Shown: positions 53,804 to 62,994, counted from the stretch's first letter. The stretch: 64,000 bases of DNA from Chloroflexota bacterium (GCA_013112575.1 JABFGG010000002.1:496001-560000), one strand, 5' to 3'. Numbers and translations are program-made. The notes: generated from the letters alone by a model not told the origin.

Positions 53804-54919
53804 ATGGCATCTGTAGAATTCAAAAACGTATGCAAAAAATACGGCGACGTTGAAGCTGTTGTAGAAGCGAATTGGCTTTGTGAGGATCGGGAGTTCTTTT
53901 CCATCCTGGGGCCTTCCGGCTGCGGCAAATCCTCGTCGCTGCGTATGATCGCAGGTTTGGAAGAGATCACAGCCGGGGAAATCCGGTTTGATGATGAAAT
54001 TGTGAATCATTTGGCCCCCCGCGATCGTAATATCGCCATGGTCTTTGAGAATTGGGCTTTATATCCCAATATGACAGTGTTCGATAACATCGCTTTCCCC
54101 TTGCAAGTACGCGAATTGCCCTCCAGCGAGGTCGATAAGAAAGTCCGACGTGCTATGCAATTCCTGAACCTGGAACACCTGGAAAATAGTGGCGTGCGTG
54201 GTCTCAGCGGTGGTGAAAAACAGCGCATTGCCATCGGCCGGGCCATCGTGCGCGATCCTTCAGTACTGATCATGGATGAACCGATCTCTCACCTGGATGC
54301 AGGGCTACGCTCTCGCATGCGCGATGAGTTAAAAAGCCAGGTCAGCGAGTTGGGTGTGACCACACTTTACATCACCCACGACCAGGTTGAATCTATGGCC
54401 ATGGCTGACCGTATCGCCATCATGAACCTGGGCCGTATCCAACAGGTTGGCACGCCCCTGGATATTTACCACAATCCACGCAATGAATTTGTAGCGGGAT
54501 TCATTGGGGAACCACCGATGAACTTTGCTGACTGCGAATTGGTTGCGGAGAATGGAAAATTCCTCGCTAAGTCGAGTTCCTTTGAAATTGCGATTACTGG
54601 GGAAAATGAACAGGCACTTAAGGACTACAAAGGTACAACTAAACTCCGCTTAGGTGTACGCCCTGAAAGCACCATGTTAGTGCCGCAGTCAGGAGCTGGG
54701 ACCGTCTCAGCGGTTGTCGACTTCGTAGAACATCAGGGAGATCGTTCCTTTGTAACGGTGAAACTCTCTAATGGCGAGATTTTCCTGGTTGAAGCCGAAT
54801 CGGGTGTCGAGCTTGAGATTAACGAAAATGTGAATGTCAAGCTCGAAGAGGAATATACCCATTACTTCGACGCGGAAAATGGCCTGAACATATTATTCCT
54901 TGATGAAGAACATGACTAG
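53804..54919 (+). CDS. ABC transporter ATPase (MalK/UgpC type), first of two
   Basis: Nucleotide-binding subunit of 371 aa: ATPase domain (1-240) plus a C-terminal OB-fold regulatory domain. Walker A GPSGCGKSSS, signature LSGGEKQRIAIGRA, Walker B LIMDEPISHLD and H-loop LYITHDQVES are intact. The Q-loop, normally VFQ in MalK-like proteins, reads MVFENWALYP with Glu in place of Gln. It is followed by a second, different ATPase gene. Importers with two distinct ATPases are known for glycerol (GlpST of rhizobia), and a heterodimer is likely here. Confidence 0.92.
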   Translation: MASVEFKNVCKKYGDVEAVVEANWLCEDREFFSILGPSGCGKSSSLRMIAGLEEITAGEIRFDDEIVNHLAPRDRNIAMVFENWALYPNMTVFDNIAFPLQVRELPSSEVDKKVRRAMQFLNLEHLENSGVRGLSGGEKQRIAIGRAIVRDPSVLIMDEPISHLDAGLRSRMRDELKSQVSELGVTTLYITHDQVESMAMADRIAIMNLGRIQQVGTPLDIYHNPRNEFVAGFIGEPPMNFADCELVAENGKFLAKSSSFEIAITGENEQALKDYKGTTKLRLGVRPESTMLVPQSGAGTVSAVVDFVEHQGDRSFVTVKLSNGEIFLVEAESGVELEINENVNVKLEEEYTHYFDAENGLNILFLDEEHD

Positions 54920-54949
54920 TGAAATCATCGGCTATCTACGGAGAAAAAC

Positions 54950-56044
54950 ATGGCTCAACTAGAACTTCGGAATGTTTCGAAAACCTTTGGCGATGAGCAT
55001 GCAGTCCAAGACTTGAGCTTTACTTGTAAAGAAGGCGAATTCTTTTGTTTGCTTGGTCCGTCCGGTGCTGGAAAGTCTACAACGATCAACCTCATTACAG
55101 GCATCGATTCTCCCACTGGGGGAGATATTCTGTTAGATGGCGAATCAATTGTTGATTGGTCGCCGCAGGACAGAAATTTCGCTACCGCTTTTGAGAATTA
55201 CGCGCTTTATCCACACTTTACCGTCTTCAAGAATATGGAGTTTCCTCTAAAGGCACCTGTCAGGGCAGCGGAATATTCAGATAAAGACCGCAGAGATCGG
55301 GTTGTACAGGTAGCGGAGATGTTGCGTATCGATGAATTGTTGGAACGCCTACCCAGGGAGCTATCTGGTGGTCAACGTCAGCGCGTTGCCTTAGGAAGAA
55401 CCCTGGTTCGCAACCCTAGCATATATCTATTGGATGAGCCAATTGCTCACCTGGATGCTAAGCTGCGCCATCGTATGCGTGGGGAGCTAAAAAAGATACA
55501 GATGGAGCTTGGGATCACCACGATTTATTCAACTCCTGACCAATTGGAAGCGCTATCCATGGCAGATACCATCCTGGTCTTGAATCAGGGAAAGGTTGAA
55601 CAAATCGGCACGCGTGAAGAGATCTACAGGACTCCCAAAAACTTGTTTGTAGCTCAATTCGTCGGCGATCCCCCCATGAACATCGTCCCCGTGCAATATC
55701 AAGATGGGGAGTTGAATGGCGCTATCAGTATCCGGCTTTCGCAGGATGATAACAAACAACGTGCAGCCGCTGTCGAGAACGGTAAGTTGCTGGTAGGTTT
55801 CCGCCCCAAAGATATTTCTTTCGTTTCTGCGGAGAGTGCATCGTCGAATGCTATTGGTGAAGTGAAAGTTGTGGAATCCTATGGGCGAACTGCGGATGTA
55901 GCCATTGAACTGGATGCAGAGACGATTGTTAAGTGCAAGATCACTGCTGATAAAGCCCCACAGGTGGGGGAACAGGTCGGCTGTCAAATTGACCAAGCAA
56001 ACCTTTCGTTCTTTGACGCTGAAACAATCCAGCGTATTCAATAA
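54950..56044 (+). CDS. ABC transporter ATPase (MalK/UgpC type), second of two
   Basis: Nucleotide-binding subunit of 364 aa with the same layout as its neighbour. Walker A GPSGAGKSTT, signature LSGGQRQRVALGR and Walker B YLLDEPIAHLD are present. The Q-loop again has Glu (AFENYALYP), and the switch His of the H-loop is replaced by Pro (IYSTPDQLEA instead of the usual T-H-D-Q). It may therefore be the weaker or non-hydrolysing half of an asymmetric ATPase pair. The C-terminal OB-fold domain (about 240-364) is complete. Confidence 0.92.
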   Translation: MAQLELRNVSKTFGDEHAVQDLSFTCKEGEFFCLLGPSGAGKSTTINLITGIDSPTGGDILLDGESIVDWSPQDRNFATAFENYALYPHFTVFKNMEFPLKAPVRAAEYSDKDRRDRVVQVAEMLRIDELLERLPRELSGGQRQRVALGRTLVRNPSIYLLDEPIAHLDAKLRHRMRGELKKIQMELGITTIYSTPDQLEALSMADTILVLNQGKVEQIGTREEIYRTPKNLFVAQFVGDPPMNIVPVQYQDGELNGAISIRLSQDDNKQRAAAVENGKLLVGFRPKDISFVSAESASSNAIGEVKVVESYGRTADVAIELDAETIVKCKITADKAPQVGEQVGCQIDQANLSFFDAETIQRIQ

Positions 56045-56073
56045 GCTCTCTGAAAGAGAGGAAAGAGGGACAA

Positions 56074-57048
56074 ATGGGACTGCCAAAACGGAGATTAGGG
56101 AACAGTGGGGTTGATATCACTACTATTGGCCTGGGCACATGGGCCATTGGCGGAGGCGACAACCCTTATGGCTGGGGGCCACAAGATGATCAAAGCTCCA
56201 TCGAGACGATCCACAAGGCGATTGATCTGGGCATTAATTGGCTCGATACTGCCAAGGGGTATGGACATGGGCATTCGGAAGAAATTGTCGGGCGGGCCTT
56301 AAAAGGTAAACGTGACCAAATGTTGGTTGCAACCAAATGTGGCGTTCTGTGGCAGGAGGATGGCTCAGACATCTACGTCCACCTCAAAGCTGACAGTATC
56401 AAAAGTGAATGCGAATCAAGCCTCAAACGATTGCAAACAGACCATATCGACTTATATCAAGTCCATTGGCCTAATGATGAGGATCTGGAAGAGGCCTGGG
56501 GGGCAATTGCTGATTTGATCAAAGAGGGGAAAGTGCGCTTTGCCGGGGCGTCCAATTTTAATGTTGATCAACTCAAACTCGTGCAAGCTATTCACCCTGT
56601 GACTTCACTCCAGCCGCCATACAGCATGCTAGAACGGGGTATCGAAGCTGAGATCCTTCCTTATTGCAAAGAAAATGATATTGGAGTGATTGCCTATAGC
56701 CCCATGCAGGCTGGTTTGTTGACTGGAAAGATGACGGCTGAGCGGGTTGCTGATATGCCTGAAGATGATTGGCGACGCAACAGCCCACATTTCCAGGGTC
56801 AAGGACTAGAGGCGAATTTGGCGCTGGTTGAAAAACTGCAGGAAATTGCCCAGGCCAAAGGTTATACAGCCGCTCATCTTGCTCTGGCGTGGGTACTTAG
56901 GGCCCCGGTAGTGACCGGAGCCATTGCGGGAGCCAGGAACCCGGCCCAGATCGAGGAGACGGCGAAAGCTGGCGATTGGGCTTTGTCCGGGGAAGAGATT
57001 CAATTGATTTCCGATCTCCTGACTGCAAGGGATAAGGAAATTGAGTAA
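56074..57048 (+). CDS. Aldo/keto reductase
   Basis: NAD(P)H-dependent oxidoreductase (324 aa, TIM barrel). The catalytic tetrad is visible as D58 and Y63 (LDTAKGYG), K88 (VATKCG) and H131 (YQVHWPN). The sequence belongs to the group of YajO/Gfo-like reductases acting on sugars and their aldehydes (GTWAIGGG, then SIETIHKAIDLGINWLDTAK). It lies in the transporter operon between the second ATPase gene and a dehydrogenase gene, so it probably reduces or oxidises an intermediate of the imported sugar. The substrate is not readable from sequence. Confidence 0.92.
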   Translation: MGLPKRRLGNSGVDITTIGLGTWAIGGGDNPYGWGPQDDQSSIETIHKAIDLGINWLDTAKGYGHGHSEEIVGRALKGKRDQMLVATKCGVLWQEDGSDIYVHLKADSIKSECESSLKRLQTDHIDLYQVHWPNDEDLEEAWGAIADLIKEGKVRFAGASNFNVDQLKLVQAIHPVTSLQPPYSMLERGIEAEILPYCKENDIGVIAYSPMQAGLLTGKMTAERVADMPEDDWRRNSPHFQGQGLEANLALVEKLQEIAQAKGYTAAHLALAWVLRAPVVTGAIAGARNPAQIEETAKAGDWALSGEEIQLISDLLTARDKEIE

Positions 57049-57090
57049 CTGTAAAGCTACAGATAGGTCATATGATTTGCCAGGAGGTAA

Positions 57091-58152
57091 ATGATGAAGG
57101 TTGCCATTTTTGGTGACTTGTTTGTTACAAATGACGTCCTGCAAGCAGCGCTTGAGAGTGCATTTGCAGGTAGTGGTATTGATTTTGAATATGTGTATTT
57201 CACCACCCAATGGCCGGTCCAACCAGTGATGTACACAGATGAAGTACGCGAATTTGTCGGAAATGAAAACGAGCTAATTGATCTCGTCGCCGATGTTGAG
57301 ATGTTACTCACTCACACTGCTCCGATCACTCAAAAGGTTCTGGATAGTGCTCCGAATCTTAAGGTTGTGGGAGCCGCCCGCGGTGGGCCCGTCAATATTA
57401 ATTGGGATGCCTGCACCGCACGTGGCATTCCGGTGTTATATGCCCCGGGTAGAAATTCGGGAGCTGTGGCCGAATTTACCGTTGGATTGATCCTGGCTCA
57501 AACCCGAAATATCACTCTGTCCCATATGTCAATGGTCAATGAAAAACGCTGGCGTGGTGACCTCTATGTATACGACGCTGTTGGCAAGGAGCTGAACAGT
57601 AGTATCATTGGGTTAATTGGCCTTGGAGCAATCGGTAAAAAAGTGGTAAAGAATCTGAGTGGCTTTGGCTCAGAGATCCTGGTTCATGATCCCTTTGTGG
57701 ATGAAGCTGAAATTAAAGAGCTTGGATGCACGCCCGTTTCATTGAATGAATTGCTCGAAAAATCTGACATCATTTCTTTGCACAATCGGTCGAACGAAGA
57801 AACAAAAGGCATGATCGGTGCAGAGCAGATCAAACGTATGAAGAACACAGCGTATTTGATCAATACCGCGCGCGGCGAATTGATAGATCATGATGCCTTA
57901 TACCAGGCTTTGAAAGAGAAGCGCATCGCTGGGGCTGCCCTGGACGTGTTTGAAGCTGAGCCTCCACCGGATGACAGTCCACTCTTCGAGTTAGAGAATG
58001 TGTCTATCGCAACTCACTTGGGTGGGGCCTCGCGACAAGCGGCTGAAATTGGCGCTGAGGTATTAGCGAAAGAAGTTCATAGTTTCATCGTAGAAAAGAA
58101 ATCACCACAATACTTAACCAATCCTGATTTTAATAAAGTATTAGATCCCTAG
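57091..58152 (+). CDS. D-2-hydroxyacid dehydrogenase (SerA-like, phosphoglycerate dehydrogenase family)
   Basis: NAD-dependent oxidoreductase of 353 aa. The Rossmann motif is GLIGLGAIGKKV near residue 172. The catalytic Arg, Glu and His are in NTARGELID, DVFEAEP and ATHLGGAS. It lacks the C-terminal ACT domain of biosynthetic SerA, so it is better seen as a catabolic 2-hydroxyacid dehydrogenase. Two ATGs stand in tandem (57091 and 57094) behind GGAGGT, and the second has better spacing. Its place in the operon suggests it acts on a sugar-acid or hydroxyacid made from the imported compound. Confidence 0.9.
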   Translation: MMKVAIFGDLFVTNDVLQAALESAFAGSGIDFEYVYFTTQWPVQPVMYTDEVREFVGNENELIDLVADVEMLLTHTAPITQKVLDSAPNLKVVGAARGGPVNINWDACTARGIPVLYAPGRNSGAVAEFTVGLILAQTRNITLSHMSMVNEKRWRGDLYVYDAVGKELNSSIIGLIGLGAIGKKVVKNLSGFGSEILVHDPFVDEAEIKELGCTPVSLNELLEKSDIISLHNRSNEETKGMIGAEQIKRMKNTAYLINTARGELIDHDALYQALKEKRIAGAALDVFEAEPPPDDSPLFELENVSIATHLGGASRQAAEIGAEVLAKEVHSFIVEKKSPQYLTNPDFNKVLDP

Positions 58153-58185
58153 AAGTAGACATGAGCGTGAAGGATTGACGGACAA

Positions 58186-58971
58186 ATGACCAATTTGATA
58201 AACCCAACCGATATTGATCGTGATACTCCCGTCCCTTTGTATTACCAGATCGCGCAAATCTTGAGAAAAAAGATCGGGGAAGGGGATCTTACACAAGGTG
58301 ATCAGATACCCACGGAAAAAGACTTCCAGGACCACCTTAATGTCAGCCGGTCTACTGTGCGCAAGGCCATTTCTGAATTGGTCTACGAAGGCTTGTTGGT
58401 GCGCCGCAGGTCCAAAGGAACCATCGTTGCCAACCCTCCCATTCAGGAACCTTTGGTTGGTTTTGGTAGTTTCAGCGCTGAAATGCGTGAACGCGGCTTT
58501 ACCCCAAAATCTAAGCTGTTAGAGTGTCAAACCATTCCCGCCTCAGCAAACGTTCAGGAAATGCTGGATCTTGATGAGGGCGAATCGGTACTATTCCTCA
58601 CTCGCCTAAGAACGGTGGATGATGAACTCGTGGCAGTTGAGGATCTTTACGCACCATCAAAATACGTTCCAGGTTTTAACCGTTCTGATATGGTCGAGGA
58701 AGGGGAGCAGCAATCCTTTTATTACATACTAAAAGAAAAATTTGGCATTTCCCTCTACCGAGCCTTTGACACGATCAGCCCGGCAATCCTCAATTCAGAA
58801 GCAGCCGCTGTATTACAGCTTGAAGAAGGATCACCAGCTTTGCTACGGACGAGGATTTCTTACGATGAACAAGACAATCCGGTCATGTATTCTAGCGGCT
58901 TATATCTGATTACCTTAACGATAGATTTACAGAAACAAACAAAATTCCCTGAAAGTCAGCGGAGAACCTGA
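58186..58971 (+). CDS. GntR-family regulator with UTRA sensor domain (second copy)
   Basis: Transcription factor of 261 aa. The winged helix is canonical (VPLYYQIAQILRKKIGEGDL, then FQDHLNVSRSTVRKAISELV), and the UTRA domain covers about 85-240 (FGSFSAEMRERGFTPKSKLL, then EGESVLFLTRLRTVDDELVA). It resembles the GntR protein encoded at 46036-46746, but its HTH is better conserved. It is cotranscribed with the dehydrogenase next to it (one base between stop and start). It probably controls this operon in response to a sugar-derived ligand. Confidence 0.93.
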   Translation: MTNLINPTDIDRDTPVPLYYQIAQILRKKIGEGDLTQGDQIPTEKDFQDHLNVSRSTVRKAISELVYEGLLVRRRSKGTIVANPPIQEPLVGFGSFSAEMRERGFTPKSKLLECQTIPASANVQEMLDLDEGESVLFLTRLRTVDDELVAVEDLYAPSKYVPGFNRSDMVEEGEQQSFYYILKEKFGISLYRAFDTISPAILNSEAAAVLQLEEGSPALLRTRISYDEQDNPVMYSSGLYLITLTIDLQKQTKFPESQRRT

Positions 58972-58972
58972 T

Positions 58973-60034
58973 ATGACAGAAAAAATGAATGCAGCTATGT
59001 TCTATGCGCCCAAAGATGTGCGCTTTGAACGCACCGATGTTCCGTCTCCTGGTCCAGGAGAGTTATTGGTCAAAGTCCGGGCAGCGCTTACCTGTGGGAC
59101 GGACATCAAAACTTACCAACGCGGTCATCCGGTCATCATTCCCAAAACCCCCTCAACCTTTGGCCATGAATACAGTGGTGATATCGTTGAAGTCGGTGAG
59201 GGCGTGACGAAATTTAAGCCGGGGATGCGCGTAACGGCCTGCAACGCCGTCCCTTGTATGAACTGCTATTTTTGCAAACTGGGCCACAACGAATTGTGTG
59301 AAGACCTCCTTATCGTCAATGGAGCTTACGCTGAGTATATTGTGGTGCCCGAGAGAATGGTCAACGTCAATGTTTATGAAGTGCCTGACCATATATCCTA
59401 TGAAGAAGCGGCTCTAGCTGAACCCCTTGGTACGGCCGTCCATGCCTTGCGTAAATGCCGCATCGACCTGGGTGACACGGTTGCCGTGCTTGGTACCGGA
59501 CCTCTGGGCCTGATGTTGATCCGCCTGGCCCATCTGCAGGGTGCTCGCGTGATCGTTTCCGGTAAAGGTGATGAGCGTCTGGAAATCGCTAAAGAATTTG
59601 GCGCCAATGACGTGATCGATATTCGAGATGTGCCCGACCCGGCTGAACGCATCAAGATGGTCAAAGAAATGTGTAACTTTGGTTATGGCCCGGATGTGGT
59701 GGTTGAAGCTGCCGGGTTGCCTGAAGCATGGGAAGAGGCAGTGGATATGGTCCGCCCCGCCGGAAAAGTCGTATTCTTTGGTGGCTGCAAAAGTGGCACA
59801 TCCATCACACTGGATACCAAGCTGATGCATTATGCCGAGTTGACCCTTTATGGCGTGTTTCACCAAACCCCAGATGATTACAAACGTGCCTTTAACCTGC
59901 TAACCAGCCGAACTGTGGATGGACGCCAGTTTGTAAAAGAAACGCGACCGCTGGACAGATTGATTGATGCTTTCGACGAGGTCAAAGCCCTCAAGGCCAT
60001 TAAGTACGCTGTTGATCCTACCCAGATGAATTAA
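58973..60034 (+). CDS. Zinc-dependent alcohol/polyol dehydrogenase (MDR family)
   Basis: Medium-chain dehydrogenase of 353 aa, of the sorbitol/threonine dehydrogenase group. The catalytic zinc site is in CGTDIKTYQRGH and GHEYSGD, with the Glu further on. The structural zinc site has four Cys in VPCMNCYFCKLGHNELC. The nucleotide fold is marked by LGTGPLGLM. GGAG precedes the ATG. It would oxidise a secondary hydroxyl of a sugar or polyol, which fits the transporter and kinase of the same operon. It is the last gene before a structured 150-bp gap. Confidence 0.93.
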   Translation: MTEKMNAAMFYAPKDVRFERTDVPSPGPGELLVKVRAALTCGTDIKTYQRGHPVIIPKTPSTFGHEYSGDIVEVGEGVTKFKPGMRVTACNAVPCMNCYFCKLGHNELCEDLLIVNGAYAEYIVVPERMVNVNVYEVPDHISYEEAALAEPLGTAVHALRKCRIDLGDTVAVLGTGPLGLMLIRLAHLQGARVIVSGKGDERLEIAKEFGANDVIDIRDVPDPAERIKMVKEMCNFGYGPDVVVEAAGLPEAWEEAVDMVRPAGKVVFFGGCKSGTSITLDTKLMHYAELTLYGVFHQTPDDYKRAFNLLTSRTVDGRQFVKETRPLDRLIDAFDEVKALKAIKYAVDPTQMN

Positions 60035-60094
60035 CCTGAATTCAATTTACTGATTGTTATCTAGAATAGAAACGAAATCTATCTAATCAACTAT

Positions 60095-60148
60095 TGAGGG
60101 ATTTTTCGCTTTTGGTTCATCCAAAATGAACTGGCGAGAAGTCCCTCA
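60095..60148 (+). terminator. Long imperfect hairpin after the dehydrogenase gene
   Basis: TGAGGGA pairs with TCCCTCA, continued by a partly paired TTTTTCGC/GCGAGAAG segment and a small internal hairpin. There is no T-run. It may end or stabilise the transporter operon message ahead of the separately expressed activator gene. Confidence 0.4.
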
Positions 60149-60184
60149 GTTCATAATTGAAATTGGCCTTATACTTTTGCATAC

Positions 60185-62227
60185 ATGACAAAGAGTGAAC
60201 AGAAAAATACGCACACTTTAATTCTTATGCCATCTGGTAGAAGGGGGGATATTGAGGAAGGCACAACCATCCTGGAAGCCGCACGCCATCTAAGTGTTGA
60301 GATCGAAAGTATTTGCGGGGGTCGTCAAACCTGCAATAAATGTTTGGTTAAAATCGAGGAAGGCCAGTTCGACAAACACGCTATCAACTCATCAAGTAGC
60401 CACGTCACGACTGTCACTGAGAAAGAACAAAAAGTCCTGATCGAAAACCAGCGGCCCGATTTGCGCATGTCCTGCGCGGCGGAGGTCTTTGGCGACATAT
60501 TGGTCACTATTCCTGAAGAAAGTCGCGCTCAAAAACAGATCATCCGCAAATCAGCCAGGGAGTTAAGCATTGATATTGCCCCGGCTATCCGGTTGACTTA
60601 CGTCGAAATTGAAGAGGCAGAGCTGGGCGAACACCGTGGTGATTGGGGCCGCTTGCAGGATGCCCTTGAGGCACAGTGGGGCTTGAAAAACCTCAGTATT
60701 GATCTGCTGGCCTTGCGTAACCTCCAGGCGCGTATTCGAGAGGGCAAGTGGAAAGTGACCGCCACGATCTGGAATGACCAGGAAGTGATCGATGTCAAGC
60801 CAGGTTTCCAGGAAGGCATCTATGGTTTGGCTGTCGACATTGGCAGCACCACGGTTGCTTCCTTCCTGACCGACCTGCGCACTGGGGCCAACCTGGCTAC
60901 TGAAGTTGTGATGAACCCCCAGGTTTCTTATGGCGAAGACCTGATGAGCCGCATCTCTTATGCCATGACCCATCCAGATGGCCTGGAAAAAATGCATAAG
61001 GCCATCATCGATACCTTGAACAAACTCGCCAGCAAAGCATCCCGCGAGGCTGGGATCGATAAGCGTGACATTACAGAGATCGTATTGGTTGGCAATACAA
61101 CTATGACACATGTTGTTTTGGGTATTTCGCCGATCGAATTAGGCGGCACACCTTTTGCCTTGGCTAACCGCGATGCCATGGATTTTAAGGCAAGAGAGTT
61201 GGGTCTGCGCCTGCATCCAGGTGCCAATTGCCATATCTTGCCTTCCCAGGCAGGCCACGTGGGGGCAGATAATGTCAGTGTACTGATTGCAGAGCAGCCC
61301 TACAAGCAGGATAAGACGATCTTAACGATCGACGTTGGTACGAATGCAGAGATCGTCCTCAGCAGCAAAGACTGGATGTATAGCGCATCAAGTCCCACCG
61401 GCCCTGCCTTTGAAGGTGGACAGATCTCTTCCGGCATGCGTGCCGCCCCCGGGGCTATCGAGCGCGTCAGGATCGATCCACAAACCAAAGAACCGCGCTT
61501 CAGGGTCATTGGTGAAGAGCGTTGGTCAGAAGAATGGCAAACTGGTCCAGATACTGAGGCAGAATTGCGCCCCAAGCATTTGGCTGCGGGGATTTGTGGC
61601 TCGGGGATTATCGAAGTAATTGCTGAATTGTATCTGGCCGAAGTGCTGACGGCCGACGGCCGCTTTAATCATCAGGTTGTAGGCTCTCGATTGCAATGGA
61701 GTGAAGATAAAAAGAGGGGTGCCTACGTGCTGGCGACTGCAGATCAATCATCGTCAGGGAAACCGATTGTGGTTACCCAGGATGATGTGCGCAATATCCA
61801 GTTGGCTAAAGCTGCTCTGTATGCAGGGGCAAAATTATTGATTATGCGTGCGGGGGTTAATAAAGTCGATCAGATCATTTTGGCCGGCGCTTTTGGAAGC
61901 TATATTGATCCAAAGCATGCTATGGTGTTGGGATTGATTCTGGATTGCGAGCTGGATGACGTGATTGCCGTTGGCAACGCTGCTGGAGACGGGGCGCGGT
62001 TGGCTCTGCTGAACCGTGAGAAACGCGCCGAAGCACAACGTATCGCTACCAATGTCCGCTATATCGAAACCGCCGTTGACAAAGATTTTCAAGATGAATT
62101 TGTAAATGCCATGAGCTTACCTCACAGCAGGGACGATTTCCCTCATTTAGCTGATATTTTGCCACAAACGACAGACCCTATTCCGCCTCAGCGAATACGA
62201 CGCTTCCAACGTACAGGAAATAAATAA
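60185..62227 (+). CDS. RACo-type reductive activator of corrinoid proteins
   Basis: ATP-dependent activase (680 aa) that returns oxidised cobalt in the corrinoid protein to the active Co(I) state. The N-terminal ferredoxin domain binds a [2Fe-2S] cluster through C44, C50, C53 and C97. A linker and middle domain follow, and from about residue 215 the ASKHA-fold ATPase (DUF4445 type) has GLAVDIGSTTVASFLTD, VVMNPQVSYGEDLMSRI, LVGNTTMTHVVLGI and GAFGSYIDP. A TATACT box ends only nine bases before the ATG and no ribosome site is seen, so the message may be leaderless. It completes the four-part O-demethylase set encoded in the island. Confidence 0.95.
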   Translation: MTKSEQKNTHTLILMPSGRRGDIEEGTTILEAARHLSVEIESICGGRQTCNKCLVKIEEGQFDKHAINSSSSHVTTVTEKEQKVLIENQRPDLRMSCAAEVFGDILVTIPEESRAQKQIIRKSARELSIDIAPAIRLTYVEIEEAELGEHRGDWGRLQDALEAQWGLKNLSIDLLALRNLQARIREGKWKVTATIWNDQEVIDVKPGFQEGIYGLAVDIGSTTVASFLTDLRTGANLATEVVMNPQVSYGEDLMSRISYAMTHPDGLEKMHKAIIDTLNKLASKASREAGIDKRDITEIVLVGNTTMTHVVLGISPIELGGTPFALANRDAMDFKARELGLRLHPGANCHILPSQAGHVGADNVSVLIAEQPYKQDKTILTIDVGTNAEIVLSSKDWMYSASSPTGPAFEGGQISSGMRAAPGAIERVRIDPQTKEPRFRVIGEERWSEEWQTGPDTEAELRPKHLAAGICGSGIIEVIAELYLAEVLTADGRFNHQVVGSRLQWSEDKKRGAYVLATADQSSSGKPIVVTQDDVRNIQLAKAALYAGAKLLIMRAGVNKVDQIILAGAFGSYIDPKHAMVLGLILDCELDDVIAVGNAAGDGARLALLNREKRAEAQRIATNVRYIETAVDKDFQDEFVNAMSLPHSRDDFPHLADILPQTTDPIPPQRIRRFQRTGNK

Positions 62228-62236
62228 AAAAACCAT

Positions 62237-62839
62237 ATGACAAAAACGGCACTAATTAGTTGTGGTGCATTGGGGCGAGAGGTGATCGCCATCAAAGATA
62301 AATATGAGTGGGATGTTGAAGTGTTAGCCGTTCCTGTCTTGCTGCATAATAGGCCGGATCGTATCCCAGCAGCTGTGCAAAAACGCATTCGAGAAATTCG
62401 TGAGCAATATGATCGCGTCATTGTTGTATACGGAGATTGTGGAACTGGTGGTTATTTAGATCAGATGTTGAGTGATGAGGGTGCAGAACGTGTGGCTGGA
62501 CCGCACTGCTATGAAATGTATGCTGACGGCGCCTTTGACCAACTCATGGAAGAAGCCCATGGCACCTATTTCCTGACCGATTACCTAACTGGTTCTTTTA
62601 ATAATCTTGTGATCAAAGGCATGGGGTTGGACAAATTTCCTGAACTCCATGATGTTTTCTTCAAGAACTACACTCGGGTTGTCTATCTGGCGCAGCGCGA
62701 TGATCAAGAATTATTGGAGCAGGCACAGCAGGCCGCAAAAAAACTTGATTTGCCACTTGAAGTTAGGCGAACAGGCTATGACGCGCTGGAGAACCGCTTG
62801 GTTACTTTGATGACGGACGGGCCGAAAAATTGCGTATAG
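62237..62839 (+). CDS. DUF1638 family protein
   Basis: Soluble protein of 200 aa starting 9 bp after the activator gene. The family pattern is clear: TALISCGALGREV at the start, VYGDCGTGGYLDQML near residue 70, and AGPHCYEMYADG. Three conserved Cys (in SCGALG, GDCGTGG and GPHCYEM) could bind a metal or cofactor. By family knowledge DUF1638 genes often sit next to corrinoid methyltransferase and activator genes in anaerobes, but no biochemical role is established to my knowledge. Cotranscription with the RACo gene supports a part in corrinoid-dependent methyl transfer. Confidence 0.8.
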   Translation: MTKTALISCGALGREVIAIKDKYEWDVEVLAVPVLLHNRPDRIPAAVQKRIREIREQYDRVIVVYGDCGTGGYLDQMLSDEGAERVAGPHCYEMYADGAFDQLMEEAHGTYFLTDYLTGSFNNLVIKGMGLDKFPELHDVFFKNYTRVVYLAQRDDQELLEQAQQAAKKLDLPLEVRRTGYDALENRLVTLMTDGPKNCV

Positions 62840-62994
62840 TCAGTTAAGCTTAAAGCAACTATTTTTACTTCCAGCGGAACTGGCCGCGGAGTTTAACAAT
62901 ATGTATGTCGCTGTTGAGGCGATGCTGATTGAGCAAAAATCGTTCACTTGCGATAAACTTGCTATATCAAAATTGCCAAATGCCCAAGCTCCGC

